The notes below the pieces were generated by a model, which saw nothing but the letters and a program-made list of their open reading frames with translations, was not told the DNA's origin and searched no databases. Positions 20,342-32,300 of a stretch of 64,000 nt of DNA are shown piece after piece (positions within the stretch are counted from its first letter, which is position 1; the number at the start of each line of letters is the position of its first letter). The position numbers and the translations under genes were made by a program. Source of the stretch: Zopfochytrium polystomum (taxonomy: Eukaryota > Chytridiomycota > Chytridiomycetes > Chytridiales > Chytridiaceae); contig JAIVFJ010000094.1 of NCBI GenBank assembly GCA_025765615.1, positions 124,001-188,000 on the forward strand. Direction: 5' to 3'.

Positions 20342-22485
20342 ATGTCGACCCCGACCCCAGTAGCCGTCACCCAAACCCCAACGCCCGCAGCTGAAGCCGC
20401 AGCAGCAGCACCACCACCACCAATATCAGCAGCAGCACCAGCGCCTTCATCGCCGGCGTCACCGTCAGCCGAATCAGCAAACGCCCCGCCCGCCGCCGCC
20501 GGCCGGCCGCCGTCCTCGCTGCGCGTGAAGCGCACACTCACATCCTCCTCGGGCGGCGGCGTCGGCGGCGCCGCCCTGCCCAAGAAGGGCTTCCTCGTCA
20601 CCAAAAAGACCGGCGCCCTCTCCCGCGAGGGCACCAAGGCGTCCCTCTTTTACAGCGGCGGCGGCCGGACCGGCGGAGGCAACGGCAACGGCAACAACAA
20701 CACCGGGAGCGGCAACGGCGCCGCCGCCGACGACGACTACCAGTACTCGGGCGAGGCCGCGGCGCAGCGCCGGGCTCGCCTCGAGCGGCTCCTCGCCGCC
20801 TTCCAGGCCACGCAGAAGAAGTCGAGGCTCATTTCGCTGCTCGCCACGTTTGTCGTCCTCGCGATCGTGTCCACGTCCATCGTAGTCTGTGAGTTTGCAT
20901 GTTTTCATTCATATGAGACAAGGGTTCATTGGTCGAAGGGAAACTGAATCATGCCCTGCTCCTTATCTTCTTCTCTTCCTCCTCCTCGTCCACCGTCGGC
21001 CTCGACCTGGCGTCCCTCCGTCCCACTCGCACACCGTATGCACAGTCGTCATATACGCGCCGAACGAGCCTTCAGCGTGAGTGCTTCACAATGCCTCGCC
21101 CCTTCTCCCTCCTTTGCCCTCCCCCTCTCTCAATCTTTTGTTTCCGTTTTTGGACCCTTTCGACGTTTGTCTCTCTCCTTTTTCTTCTTTTTTCCTCTTT
21201 TTGCGTCCTTTTTGTCTTCGCCCCCTCTGTCTCAATTTGTCCTGACCACCAAACCCACTGACCCTCTGACTGCGTTGTGTTTAACGAAAAAAAAAAAAAA
21301 AAAAAAAAATCAACACCCTCACAACACAGCAACTTGAACTACTTCCCAAACCCCGACGTTGCAGCGGCAAAGCAAGACGGCGTCATCCTCAACATCAAGA
21401 CCACCGGCGCAGACTTTTTGAGCAATCGCGTGCAGTACAACGTGCGCGTCTACCCGGCCGGAAAGTACATTTCCAACAAGGAGCTCATGGTGTCCAACAC
21501 GCCCATCTCGGTCGTCATGGACAACATCGAGCGCAAGTTCTGGACCGAGCCGGGCCTCGTCAGCACCCAGACGCAGTCCAATCCGTACGACATGATGATC
21601 GTCGCGACCGGAACCTTCCTCATGTACCCGTTCGACAAGCACACAAACACGTTCAGCATCACCGCCTACGAGCGCAACGACACCACCGCCACCGTCCCCA
21701 TCATCTTCCAGTTCAAAAACATTGCAGAGACCTACGCGGTGAGCGTCGAGCCGAAATTCACAAACACCACAACCTACGCGTCCATGTCCGTCTCCGTCAC
21801 GCTCGCGCGCACGTCCGCGGCGCACATCTTCTCCATCTTCGCCGCGCTGCTCATGTGGATTCTCGGTCTCGCCGTCTTCCGGTTCGCCCTCGACGCCATG
21901 TCGGACAACTCGAAGCAGATTGAAGGTCCCGTCATGGGTGTCTGCATCGCCATGCTTTTCGCCCTGCCCGCCCTCCGCAACACGCAACCCAACATCCCCC
22001 CCATCGGCGTGCTCTCGGACGTGTTTGCCTTCTTCTGGGCAGAGCTCAGCATCATCTTCACCGCCCTCACCCAAATGATCCTGTACACCATCCGCAAGAA
22101 GAAGGAGGGCCAGCGCATCGCGCGCCAGCTCGAGGAAGGCCTCCTCAAGAAGCAGGCGACCGCCGGCAGCTCCAGCGCCAAGAATAAGGAAAAGAAGAGC
22201 CCGTCGTCGACCTCAAAGTCCGCCGCCGCCGCCGCCGCGGTCACCACCACCGCCGCCGTCGCCGTCGTCGCCGGCGCCGGCGCCGCCCTCGCCGCGTCCA
22301 CCACCACCACCCAGCCAACGGCCGCCGCCGCCGACGACGCCGACCTCGACGAGGAGGAGCTCGACGACGCCAACGCCGCGAACGCCATGGACGTCTGGGG
22401 CGACGCCGGCTCCTCGGCCGCGGTCGCCGGCGACCCCAGCGGCGGTATGGACCTGGGCGGCGACTTTGGCGGGGGAATGATGTAA
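20342..22485 (+). CDS. DUF4436-like multi-pass membrane protein B
   Basis: Three exons (20342-20888, 21046-21076, 21330-22485) give 577 residues. The layout is as in protein A: a disordered Ala/Pro/Gly-rich N-terminus, helix SLLATFVVLAIVSTSIVV, the extracytoplasmic part with VIYAPNEPSA, the YPFDKHTNTF motif, then three helices (same LMWILGLAVFRFALDAMSDN core) and a tail ending in the same ANAANAMDVWGDAGSSAAV box. The 31-nt second exon has exactly the same length and phase in both genes. The third intron of gene A (after IVA) is absent here, so intron loss or gain occurred after duplication. Poly-Ala and Thr runs fill the region before the acidic tail. Confidence 0.85.
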
Positions 22486-22842
22486 TAAGCTGGGGGAACC
22501 GGTCCAAAAAAGAAAATTGTCGGGCTGGAGATTTGTATTTTTTTTTCTTTTATTTTTTCTTTTTTTTTCGGGTAGTGGGTGGTGGTGGTTTTGGCACGGA
22601 GGTGGTGGATTTTTTTTTTTTTTTCTCTCCCTTTTTAAGGGCCGTGAGAATGGCGCGCGCGCGATGGGGGACTTCTTTTGTTAATTCGTGGTTCCCCCTA
22701 TCCCCACTATGTCGAGATTTCTTCTTGGTGCGTGTCGGCGGTGGTGTGTTTGTTTGTGCCGCGGAGCGTCTGCTTGTCTCTTTCTCTGTTCTTATCCTCT
22801 CCCCTCCCCCTCGTTTTCGGCCTTTTCGTTACTTTTTCTTGC

Positions 22843-22893
<51 letters not shown>

Positions 22894-23479
22894 GTTCAAT
22901 CGCGCCGACACGACACACACACACGCACGCACACACTAGAAAGCGTCCGCCCGCCTCCCCGGTTCTCCTTTTCTTTCCTCAGCTTTCTCTTTCATCACTT
23001 CCTTTTTTCTTATTTGCCTTCCCCCGTCCCGCTTTTTCTTTCTTGCTTGACGTTATTGCTTGTCGCTTTCTTTATTCAGCAGTAATTTTTCTTTTAAATC
23101 TGGCAAAATTTGTTTTTTTTTTTTTTTTTTTTTTTTGGTTTCTTGCAGTTTTTCGTTGACGGTTTTTTTTTTTCTTTTTTTTCGTTTCTCTTCTATAGTC
23201 GGTCACGCTTTTAAAAAAAAAAAAACAAAAAAAACGCACCCTTCCCTCAGGCAGGCATAACGATCCGCAAAAGAGAGACACCGCTTGGATGGACCGCGAG
23301 TGTCTCTCCGTTTTGCCTCACTTCGACAGGCGGAGAATGGCACACACCCACGCACGCTCACCAAAAAAGGCAGAAGGGCAAAACAAAAAAAAAAAAAAAA
23401 AAAAAAAATTAAAAACCCAAAAACGAACAGAGTTTGAGAGCTTTCCATTTTTGGATCTGCCGTTAGCTACCATCCGAGG
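22486..23479. other. Intergenic, T-rich and microsatellite DNA
   Basis: Long T runs (22607-22624, 23112-23136), a (CT)n tract at 22841-22892, a short CACG repeat and A runs (23212-23225, 23383-23408). No gene is supported. Confidence 0.6.
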
Positions 23480-24170
23480 GAATATGTGCTGAGTCGCTGC
23501 ATCATCCGTAAACCCAGTGAGGTTGTATTGCAGCAGGGAACTCGCCGTTCATGCGTTGCCTCTGGTCCACGTCGCGTAGTACCCCACTCTGTACTGGCTG
23601 TGCGTGGGTGAGGTGATGTAGCAGATTGGGGGGTATCCCATACCGCAGTTTGACTGGCATCCTGGAGCACAGAAGTCGGAAGTAGTACCACAGAAGCCCC
23701 ACTTGCTGCAGCATGTGTTCAGTACACAGGTTCCATTGCGCTTGCCATTCACCATGCTCTGCAGTCCGCATTCAGCTGCAAGGTTGATAGGTGGCAACGG
23801 AGCAGACCCAGTGGACAGACAGGATTACAGCACCAGACTGCAGTTTGTTGCGCCTGAGCCATCCGATTGTGAGTGTGTTGAATGACTCAATCTGCTGTGT
23901 CTTGAGGTTGTACTTCGTGTCAAGTGCTTCACATGTATTGCCGCTCTGAACTGTGTATGCGTACCAGCTCCCATCTGTGTTCTGCTTTGGCTGTGGGTTA
24001 GGTAGTGTAAACAGTCTACTCTGAGTTCCAGCTGAGATTCTGTAATGCCGCAGTCTTGTGTTAGCTGCCAACTCAGCACCTGCCAGTACTAACCTTGTCG
24101 TGCAGTAAGTCCAGGCTACATAAGCCCAGCTCAGTATGAGTGCCAAGAGCGTGAATCTAGTGCGTGTCAT
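23480..24170 (-). pseudogene. Chitinase pseudogene: signal peptide, LysM, hevein-type chitin-binding domain, start of GH18
   Basis: On the minus strand a Met (MTRTRFTLLALILSWAYVAW) begins a signal-peptide-like stretch. A LysM-like module follows (SWYAYTVQSGNTCEALDTKY, then IGWLRRNKLQSGAVI). A hevein/ChtBD1 module comes next, with the typical Cys spacing CGLQSMVNGKRNGTCVLNTC, CSKWGFCGTT, FCAPGCQSNCG. The GH18 opening YRVGYYATWTRGN then stops. Breaks: an extra C at about 23817 shifts the frame just after GAVI, so the two modules are in different frames, and an in-frame TGA follows TRGNA, with the next piece (FPAAIQPHW) in another frame. The rest of the catalytic domain is absent. In life such enzymes are secreted and act on chitin. 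Confidence 0.75.
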
Positions 24171-24189
24171 AGATACGTGTAGCATATGG

Positions 24190-24610
24190 GAATGCAAGCA
24201 TTTTGACAGCCCGCCTCACTACCCTCGACCTCCTGTCGTTCGCCCGCAGCGCCACCTCGCTGCCCTTAAAGAACCTGACCAACAACGCCCTCGCCTCCAA
24301 ATTCCCCGCAGACCTTCCGGCCGCGCCGCGCCACGGTACCTGGACTTGTCCGGCAACCGCGGCTTGTTGCGGCCTGCTGCCCGACGGCTTCGCGACCATG
24401 TCGACTCTCCCCTCAAAAAAAAAAAAAAAAACGTCCAAATTAAGTGCTCAATGGCTTCGTCCTCGCGATCGTCCTTGGCGTCGTCGTCCCAATCCTCACC
24501 GCCGCCGCCCTCGTCGGCCTGTGCTTCCGCTGGTGCCGTCGCCGCCGCAGCAGTAGCAGAAGCCTGCAGAGAGCAAGTTGTGAGACATGGGAAAGAAGTG
24601 TGCGAGGACG
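24190..24610 (+). pseudogene. LRR receptor remnant (last repeats plus transmembrane helix)
   Basis: Plus-strand fragments in different frames give leucine-rich-repeat text: LKNLTNNALASKFPADLP, then YLDLSGNRGL, then LLPDGFATMSTLPS. After an A(17) run comes a clear membrane helix, GFVLAIVLGVVVPILTAAAL, followed by FRWCRRRRSSSRS. At least three frame changes are needed, so it is broken. The order LRR cap, TM, basic stop-transfer is that of LRR receptor-like proteins or kinases; no kinase part remains. It abuts the chitinase pseudogene head to head. Confidence 0.6.
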
Positions 24611-24659
24611 ACTGAAACTAGGAGCACTAACAAAAGAAAAGAAGAACTTAATGTGACGG

Positions 24660-25095
24660 AAATATTCTCCTTGACACCATGCACCTTCCTTTCTGCCCCC
24701 CAACGCCGCTTGTTGTTATTTCAACGAACATTCGCAATCACTTGAAGTACAATAACAGCCTGTGGTCCAGCTTTTATTTTATTTTATTTTTTTTTTTTGG
24801 TTTGGATTACGCAGAACTTTTGCACTAATGGACGCGCCCAGGCGTTGACATCCCATTCAAGCATCCTTCCTTGGCAGAAAAGTCTACTTCAGAAGGTGAT
24901 GTCATAATTTTTCATCAGTGTAAAATGGAACGGGAGGCAAACGCTGGAGGTACAAGTCGCCGAAGCTTGAGGTACAAGTCGAGGCGATTGTCGTCTGGAG
25001 GATCTGACAGTGCTAGTTTCTTGCCTGACGCATAGCCTTTTTACCCAATCCCTAGGCGGGATTGTCGAGGCAAATCGCATGAGCACACTAGCGAC

Positions 25096-25137
<42 letters not shown>

Positions 25138-25720
25138 AAGTGATGTGGACATTGCCAACACTGTTCTCATGAGTCTGGAGAGAGTCCGCTCTCCAATCTT
25201 TAGGCAACCCCACTGGGAGAACTCAGTGGAGGTTCAGAAGCTGTTTGAGGGGTGTGTGGATTCCAACACCTGGTTCATAACCATGAACGACAACACTGGA
25301 TTAGACAAAGATCACAAGCGCGACCACAAGCAGTCAATAAGTTGGTCTGGGGTATTCGGCATTTCTTACACTTAAGGTTGGCATCCAGAAAGCCGGATAC
25401 TTGATCTCCACCTCCGCTCCGCCGGATACGGATATGGACGGACACAGACATTGCTCATATCCGCTTTACTGGATATTTTCTCGCCTCGAATACCAAAAAA
25501 AAACAGGGACATCTGTTGAGATTTGACCATAGGAAGCCAGCTTCCTATTGCCAGCTTCCTATGTCAACAGCGACCTCGTCACCACCACCAATGCGACTTG
25601 CACTAAGCTGGTTAAGCCGAAAGGCCAAATCTGAATCCAATGAAAAGAGTTAGGTGAAGATGGCACTGATTCTAGCTTTGCTTTCCAAGGCTTCGCCAGC
25701 GAGGACAATGCGATTAGAAT
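24660..25720. other. Intergenic with long A tract
   Basis: Contains a T tract at 24781-24798, an almost pure A run at 25097-25134 and a short direct repeat of GAGGTACAAGTCG (about 24945-24985). A plus-strand segment after the A run (IANTVLMSLERVRSPIF and following, 25147-25375) reads like protein but ends without recognisable context. The A run next to it could mark a processed insertion. Confidence 0.4.
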
Positions 25721-25724
25721 ATTT

Positions 25725-27215
25725 GCTTCGTGGCCTTGACCCTTCTACCCTCTTGCGACGCCGCCTTCACTCACGTCGTTGCCTTCTACACTGCAACTTC
25801 AACGATATAAGTCTGTATCTGTCTAGTTCCGGTATGATTAGACGGACACAGACTTTGCAAACCCAAATCCGTGTCCAAGTTGGTTGGTATGGCTTTTCCA
25901 ATATCCGCTCTGAATCTGGCGGATGCCAGCCGTACTACATTATAGTGAGCGCTGCCAACAGGCTGTTATGAAGTGGCTGTTTGCTGTGGGTTTCCACAGT
26001 CGCTGGACACATTGCTGGATATGATTGAGATCTTGTAAGTGGAACCTGTCCTAACCCTTATTCCTGGTTCTTTAAGTCAAAGGAACAAGTACTTGTTGGT
26101 AAACTCCTGAGCTGCAGGTGAGTTGGCCGAGTGGTTAAGGCGGAGGCCTTAAGATCCTCTGACGAAAGTCGCATGGGTTCGAACCCCATACTCACCAAGA
26201 TAATGCTTACTTGTCAAGGGTTAGTTACGGAACCACAATCAATTCATTTGATTCCAATAAATTCTGGGGAAGCATTTCCTTCCTTTACGTAGAGCTGCTC
26301 ACTGACAAACAACTCCCACAGACGGAGAAGTCAGGCAATAACGCTGTCAGTTTCGAACAAACCATCAACTGAGTTTGGGCATTTCGTAGAAGACAACACC
26401 TGACAGTTATTTCAGGGTTAACATCCACCACAGAGGTGGCTTCACTGTGGGTCTGTGACACACAAAGCAATCGTTAATTAACGTGAATAGAGAGTGATGT
26501 AATGAAAAGTAAAAGCCACCAGGACCACCCACTACCGTTGCCGCCCACAGCAACAGCAACAGCAACGCCGTTGCCAGGACCATCGTCGATGGGGCCACCA
26601 CCACCGCCGCCACGACCACCACCACCACCAGCAGCAGCACCGCCAGAACCGTCACCAGCCGCACGTTCAGCAGCGGCGCTACCGCCTCGACAACAACAAC
26701 ACCAACAACACCAACAACAACAACAACAACAACCAGCAGCCACCTCCCAGGACCGCCCGTCAGCAGCACCCGAAGCTGTCGCCGAAGTCGCCGCTTACGC
26801 GCTGTCGCCGGCGTTGACGCAGATCGATCGGCGATGGCAAGTCTCTCGCTCTCTCTCTCTCTTTCTCTCACACTCTCTCGGTACCAACTTTTGATAACCT
26901 CAGCAGCCAAATTCTGAGGAATTTTCTGGAGCAGCGCTGTTCTGCCTGTCCCTAGCACCAACCTTCACTTTCATTAAATCACCGAGGGTGGATGGTAATA
27001 GGAATTTTTTGGCTCCTCCAAGCCCAAAAATCAATTAGAGAAATGTTCCAAATATTGTACTGAAAAATGAAGGGACCACAGGGTTAGGGTTACAGCTTTG
27101 CCATCTGGTTAGTTTTATTTTCAAATGTTTTTGTAGAATAAAAAACATCAGCAGCTAAAGATTCACTGAAAGAAGCTTAATGTTGGCAGTCACAACCCTT
27201 CAAGCAAGAGTTATT
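25725..27215. repeat. 1.4-kb duplicated block with tRNA-Leu, copy 1 (partner 32640-34085)
   Basis: Collinear with 32640-34085: the part before the tRNA, the tRNA itself, the AATTCATTTG-TTCCAATAAA segment, the CACCACAGAGGTGGCTTCAC segment and the GGAATTTTTTGGCTCCTC segment all match. This copy carries its own insertion at about 26515-26885, rich in CCA/CAA/CAG triplets, and GGTTAGGGTTA at about 27079-27092 where the other copy has GCGGTACA. It lacks the LTR found in copy 2. Confidence 0.85.
26117..26196 (+). tRNA. tRNA-Leu (TAA)
   Basis: The acceptor stem GGTGAGT pairs with ACTCACC. The A box is TGGCCGAGTGG and the B box GGTTCGAACCC. The T stem is ATGGG/CCCAT and a long variable arm GAC-GAAA-GTC marks class II. 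The anticodon loop is CTTAAGA, anticodon TAA. The innermost anticodon-stem pair is C-T, a mismatch shared by the other copy at 33042. Confidence 0.9.
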
Positions 27216-27690
27216 GGATAGAGGAAGTTAGGCATCGAGAACTTTGGGATTTCTCAGGTCTCACACCAGGAGGCAGGGGAGGCAGAGCTTAACGCCAAAT
27301 GTAGTAGAGGCATCGAGAGAAAATTGTCAAATCAACTCACTCACTATCTCATGAAGCCAGACAACTAATGAAACAGCCCAACACTGGGGCAAATGCTAAC
27401 CCTAACTTTTCAATAGTGTATTATTCGCTCCAACCTGAGGGTGAGGAATCTGCAGCTTGAAAGTTAAAAAAGTACATACGTTTGAAGGAAAAGAAAGAAA
27501 GTCCAAGAGGTCAGAGGGGGCACAAGTGAGGGAGGGCCAAAGAAGAGGAAAAACAAAGGGGCCAAGGTGAAGAGAAGAAATCTGAAAGAACAGTAGAAAC
27601 AAACTTAAACCAGCCAGCAGCTTAAAAATATGAAATCAACACAACAAAAATCAAATGGAAAACAAATGATGAGGCAACAGAAACAGACAC
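27216..27690. other. Spacer between repeat block and LINE
   Basis: No gene recognised. Purine-rich on the plus strand near 27480-27600. Contains CTAACCCTAAC at about 27398. Confidence 0.4.
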
Positions 27691-29395
27691 TCATCCACCT
27701 CCCACTGAAGCACCACTCTCTGTATCAGAGTCAACCCACCCGGATCTGTCTGGCTTCCCCGTCACTCCCTGAGTCTCCTTATTCAGCCACCTGTCCCTCG
27801 ATTCCCTAAACCCCTTGTTGCGCACTGGATCCCAGTGTGCACGCAGAGCTTCCCTAGCTTGCCGCCGCACCTGCGCCATCTGCATGCGAGTCCTAAGATC
27901 CGCCCTCCTATCATCCACTGTCCCTGCTTCCATCAAATTGTCCGCCTCCTGATCTGCTGTGGTCTCTGAAGCATCCACAAAGTCCCTCATTCCAGCGCAT
28001 TCCACTCGAATCTTTGCAATCAGCCTAGCAAGCTTCATCCCCAGCTTCTTTGAAGCAACCCTCGTCTCCTGAGGGATCTTATCCGCATCATTGGCTGTGT
28101 AGGGCGCCCAGAAAGTCAGAGTCTGCAGCAGCAGATCCAGCACTGTGATGTTCCTCCTCGCCTGCTCCAGGCTTGGGACGCACTCAGGGTGGTCCGCCTC
28201 CAGGAGGCGGCACACACCTGAACACTCCAAGGCATGGTTCCTGTCCAGCTCAGCATCACACTTCTTGCACTTCTGGTGATAGGCCACAAGGCCTCCCATC
28301 CAAGCCACAAGGCATCTCAACCACCTCCTGTTAAACATTGCACCAGAACGAACCACCTGGCAGGGCCCGTGGTGAGGGGGGACCGCCAGGGGTGCTGCCA
28401 CTCCAGTCAGGTTGGCCTTTTCCTTATACTTCTCAAGTGACACAGTGTGCATCTTCTGCATAGTGACAGCATCAATGTTCTTGGGCTCAGATCTGGTAAC
28501 TTCAAGGTCATATGGACAAGTCCTGTGTCTGACAAATGGAATCTGTGCCAAGGCCTTCCGTCGCACTGACCCAAAATACAGATTCACATCTGGTGTGAAC
28601 AGAGTGAGCCTGGTGAGGGATCCGGCAGGAGCCTGCTGCCCCCACTCCGCCATGTGCCTGTACATGTGTGCGGTGGTGTTTTCTCTGGTCCTGAGTGTGG
28701 TGCAGTCTGTAGAAATATCTCGCGTTCAACATCTTGTTGCAGGCAACCATTGGCACCACTCCAAAGATCAGATGCATCGCCACAGTGCTGGATGTTTTCC
28801 CAAACGACAGAGCCTGACGCAAACACATGTCCTGGACCTTCTGGGCCGGGGCCAAGAAGGCCTCTGCATTTGGCCTCAGCGCAAACCCATACTCCAGCAT
28901 GGGTCGCAGGAAACACATGTATACCCTGTACGCATTCACAGGCCGGAATCCCCAGCCATTGAACCCTCGAGATTTCAGAAACTGAAGCATCTTCTCAGAC
29001 TTCTTCACCCTCATCTGCAGAGACGTCTCAAAGTCGATGCCGTTGCAGTCACGCACAAGTCCCAACTGCAGTGTAGTCTTCTCCTGGGGGAGCACCACCC
29101 CATTCATCTGCAATCTCAAGTTTTGTGTCTTGGAAACAACAACACATTTCTGTGCTGCAAAGGTCATGCCCCGCCTCTGGGACCAGTTGTGGACTTCATC
29201 AAGCATATTCTGAAGGACAGCCTTGTTCCTTGCAAACACTGCAGAGTCATCAGCAAACAGCAGAGAGTTGATCTTCAATCCACCACATTGCAACTGGCTG
29301 TGGGGCACCCTGGAGAGCGCCTCAGGCAGCGAGTTGATGGCAACATTGAATAGCATTGGGGACAACACAGTTCCCTGTAGAAATCCCCGCGTCAC
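27691..29395 (-). mobile_element. Non-LTR retrotransposon (LINE), 5'-truncated
   Basis: The minus strand encodes the C-terminal half of a reverse transcriptase: FLQGTVLSPMLFN, then the active-site box LLFADDSAVFA, then FRPVNAYRVYMCFLRPMLEY and so on. After one frameshift near 28670, in an A run, the frame continues (YRHMAEWGQQAP) to a zinc-knuckle-like CKKCDAELDRNHALEC and a charged C-terminus ending at a stop at 27691. The finger motifs upstream of the QG box and any ORF1 are missing. The cut end at about 29396 abuts ACCCTAACCCTGAG. It is recent enough to retain over 600 readable codons, but it is dead. Confidence 0.85.
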
Positions 29396-29424
29396 TACCC
29401 TAACCCTGAGAGAGGCAGTGGCCT

Positions 29425-29835
29425 ATGTCGACAACCAATAATAATGAAGAATAATTTTAGAAGGCGAAGTCCAAGCTTGAATGTGTTTATAACACGCATG
29501 CAGACATGTGAATAATCCTGTCATTTATCATGGAAAAGTAGGTAAACACTCTTTTTACACGAAGTCGCAGGCTCAGCAGCCTGTTGCCCTCACTCTAGTA
29601 CAAACCCAGACAATAGGAAATTCGGGATTAGTTTTTCTGCAGACATTCCCCTTGCCACCCTATAAACCTCCCACTCCGGCACCTTCCACCTCACGCCGGC
29701 TTGTCATTGAGCCTGGAGGCCTCGTCCTCATGTATGCTGTGCAATTCGGGCCTTGAGCCAGTCAAAGAGGAGTGCGCATCAGCCATAGTGCAAAGAGGGG
29801 TGATCTCACTGGAATTAACTGCGGACGCATCCTGT
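29425..29835. repeat. Dispersed repeat C, copy 1 (partner 37627-38010)
   Basis: Matches 37627-38010 in the same orientation: GGCGAAGTCCAAGCTTGAAT, TTATAACACGCATG, AGGTAAACACTCTTTT, CCCAGACAATAGGAA and GCCTGGAGGCCTCGTCC are shared. No coding region is seen. It could be part of a retroelement. Confidence 0.75.
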
Positions 29836-31089
29836 GATTCTTAGAGGTGGCATTGAAAGTTTTGGGGGAGAGTAAAGTTGATAATGAGGCTGCTTCTCCC
29901 AGGGCAGCTATTTACAGGGAGGGTGCCATTTGGAATAAACAAAAGAAAAAACGAAAGAAGGGAAGAAAATTGTTTGAAGAAACTGGAATGAAGGAAGAAT
30001 GAAAATTGAACGACAGAATATTATTGACAAGAGAGAAAAATAACCCTATAAACTATACAATGTGTTATATTCAATCATAGTATTAAGTACGAGCTAACAC
30101 CCTAAACTCTGACCAACACCTTATGTGAGATATTTGAGAGTCTCATAAAGCTTGTAGCTCCATTGCACTAAACCATCGCAATGAAGGTGTCCTCTTTATT
30201 GCTGTTGATGAATCCAACGGTGGTCCTCTCAGCAAAAATTTGGTGGTGATGGTCGACTACTGCAAGAAATCACTTTCAGGCTACCTTGTGTAATCCATTT
30301 GGGATAAGCCAAAAAAAAAAGGCAGTCTGTGACAAATCGCGATCAGGGATTGCCTTAAGTATTGAATTGGGGATGCGCGGAGTCCTTTTTTGCACAAAAT
30401 TCCAGATAGTTAAAGAAGGGGGGGGGGAGAGACCTGCGGAGAAGACTGACATCACCAGGGAGGGAGGAGGAAGGATGGAAAACAAAAGTAAAACGTTAGT
30501 GAAGAGCACCTATAATTTGTGCATACTGGTTTCGAGATATTCCAGGCAATTCTATCGTATTTAGGTTGTAAAAGGGCCGTGTACACCAGTATTTACACCA
30601 AGGAGAGAGGATTAAGACCCACATGTATAAGGAGCCCAGTAAACTGGTCGAATTCTCCAGGCTGAAGCCGAGGCCAATTTTCTGTGGGGTCCACTTTACT
30701 CGCATTATCACTATCACTGTCTGTCAATTGAGTGAACGCCATTGTAGTATATTCGTTGCTTCAACTTCGGCCTGGCATCTGATTGCGTTGATTTTGTGCA
30801 GGTGACAATCAACTTCTTGACATGGTCTGTCCAAAAAGGGAAAAGCGTCCAAAGGTTTGAAGTCTACACAAAGCTGCTTGGTGAGTGGACCAAGGGCATG
30901 AAGAATGAGTGTTGGATGAACTGCCTGCCCAGCGAATGACTTAGTACAGAGAAAGCAATCGTCACAACTTCATTCCAAGTACTCAATGGCGCTGTGAGCA
31001 CTGTATTTTGCTCTCTCTTGTAGAAGTCAAAATGCCACTGTCCCTTTGGTCTGAGGAATTGAGCTAGCTTACAATGCGGACTGTAAGAA
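29836..31089. other. Repeat-rich spacer containing dispersed repeat D, copy 1
   Basis: 30328-30510 matches 38466-38742 (GTGACAAATCGCGATCAGGG, ATTGCCTTAAG, CGGAGTC/TTTTTTTGCACAAAA). The order C then D is the same in both places. I see no gene in the rest. Confidence 0.55.
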
Positions 31090-32300
31090 GAGTCTGTGAG
31101 ACTACACCGAGGTTTCAGTGATAAAGTTTAGGGATTTTATTCACAAAATCAAGCATACCTGTCATAAAACCTCAAGGATCAGGACTCCTATTATTATTCC
31201 TGGTTCTTTAGTTTCCAAGGCATTATCAAAGTGTATTTGCGGCTAACCCATCTATATTTTACTACTTTTGTCTTAACAGTTTCTGTTGCGCCAGGGTTTT
31301 CTCAACATACTTTCTGTTTCAGTGACTAACGGAGACTGCCGGACTGCCTAGAGATGGGGTCCCTGACAGGCCGTACCCCTAATTTATTTTCGGCACTTGT
31401 ACATACACACATAGGGTTGGGGGGACTTGGAGCATTTGTGGTGGATGCTCCAAGTCAGCGGGGGTTGACTTGTCAATTTTCTCTCTCTCTGTTTTTGGGC
31501 CATTTCTCTTTTTCCTCTTTTCTTCAATCTGATTTCTGCCCTTTGGCACCAATACAGAGTCCCTTCAAATCCATCTGGCTCGCAGCAGTGAGGGTAGCAA
31601 GAGGTGGTACACACCCAGGTGAGTACATGGTCCCTTTGGGGGTCCTCTTAAGGGGATGCGGGTGGGGAATGCAGCTGGCCCCACCACCGACTGTGTGACA
31701 CTACTGGCTCTGTGTTGGAGTGAGGATCACAGGCACTTGCCTGCCGCAGAGGCAACGGTGGTGGTGTTGTCGACCCCACGAGGGTGTTGGTGGCTGCGCC
31801 CTGTGCGGTCCCTGACACCTGAGAGTTTGATCTACGAGTGCCTGCCTTGGTCCTATTGCTGTGAGAGTGGGATGAGTGAGTACAAGTGTGATGGAATAAA
31901 GCCTGTTGGTCGAGTGATCATGCTGACGCAGACCAGCGGTGCGTGTACTATTGCAGGTGTTTCTGCATGCGAGTTCCCTGCTGGCGACCTTCTGACCCCT
32001 TCGTAGTCAACTCCCTTCTCTCCCTCCCCCCCGTCGCTGGCGACAACGAGGGCTCCTGCAGCACTGTCTGTGACGAGGGGTGCTAGGTCACGCCCTGTCC
32101 GTCCCGTCGCTATTAAACACTCCTGTTGTATTTGAGATTAGGTTCCTGAGATAAAAACCCCCCGTTTCCCTCTTCTCTCTCTTTATTCTGCAGTTGTGTT
32201 GCACCCTCAGGACCCTCCTCCCATTTCCCCTTGCACTGGCCTGTGGCCACAGGAGTAATCGGTGCTCCCACACCGATCCTTCAGAGGATTGTCCCTCTGA
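31090..32300. repeat. Dispersed repeat B, full copy
   Basis: The first part (31090-31845) is found inverted at 55257-56064 and the last part (31937-32290) in direct orientation at 50162-50505. Shared marks include GTGAGACTACACCGAGG, GGCATTATCAAAGTG, CTCTAGGCAGTC and TGAGATAAAAACCCC. No protein is recognised. It may be a retroelement end or UTR. Confidence 0.7.

Noticed and set aside
28412..29353. 313-codon plus-strand ORF
   Set aside because: It is antisense to the LINE reverse transcriptase, which has the FADD box and clear family features.
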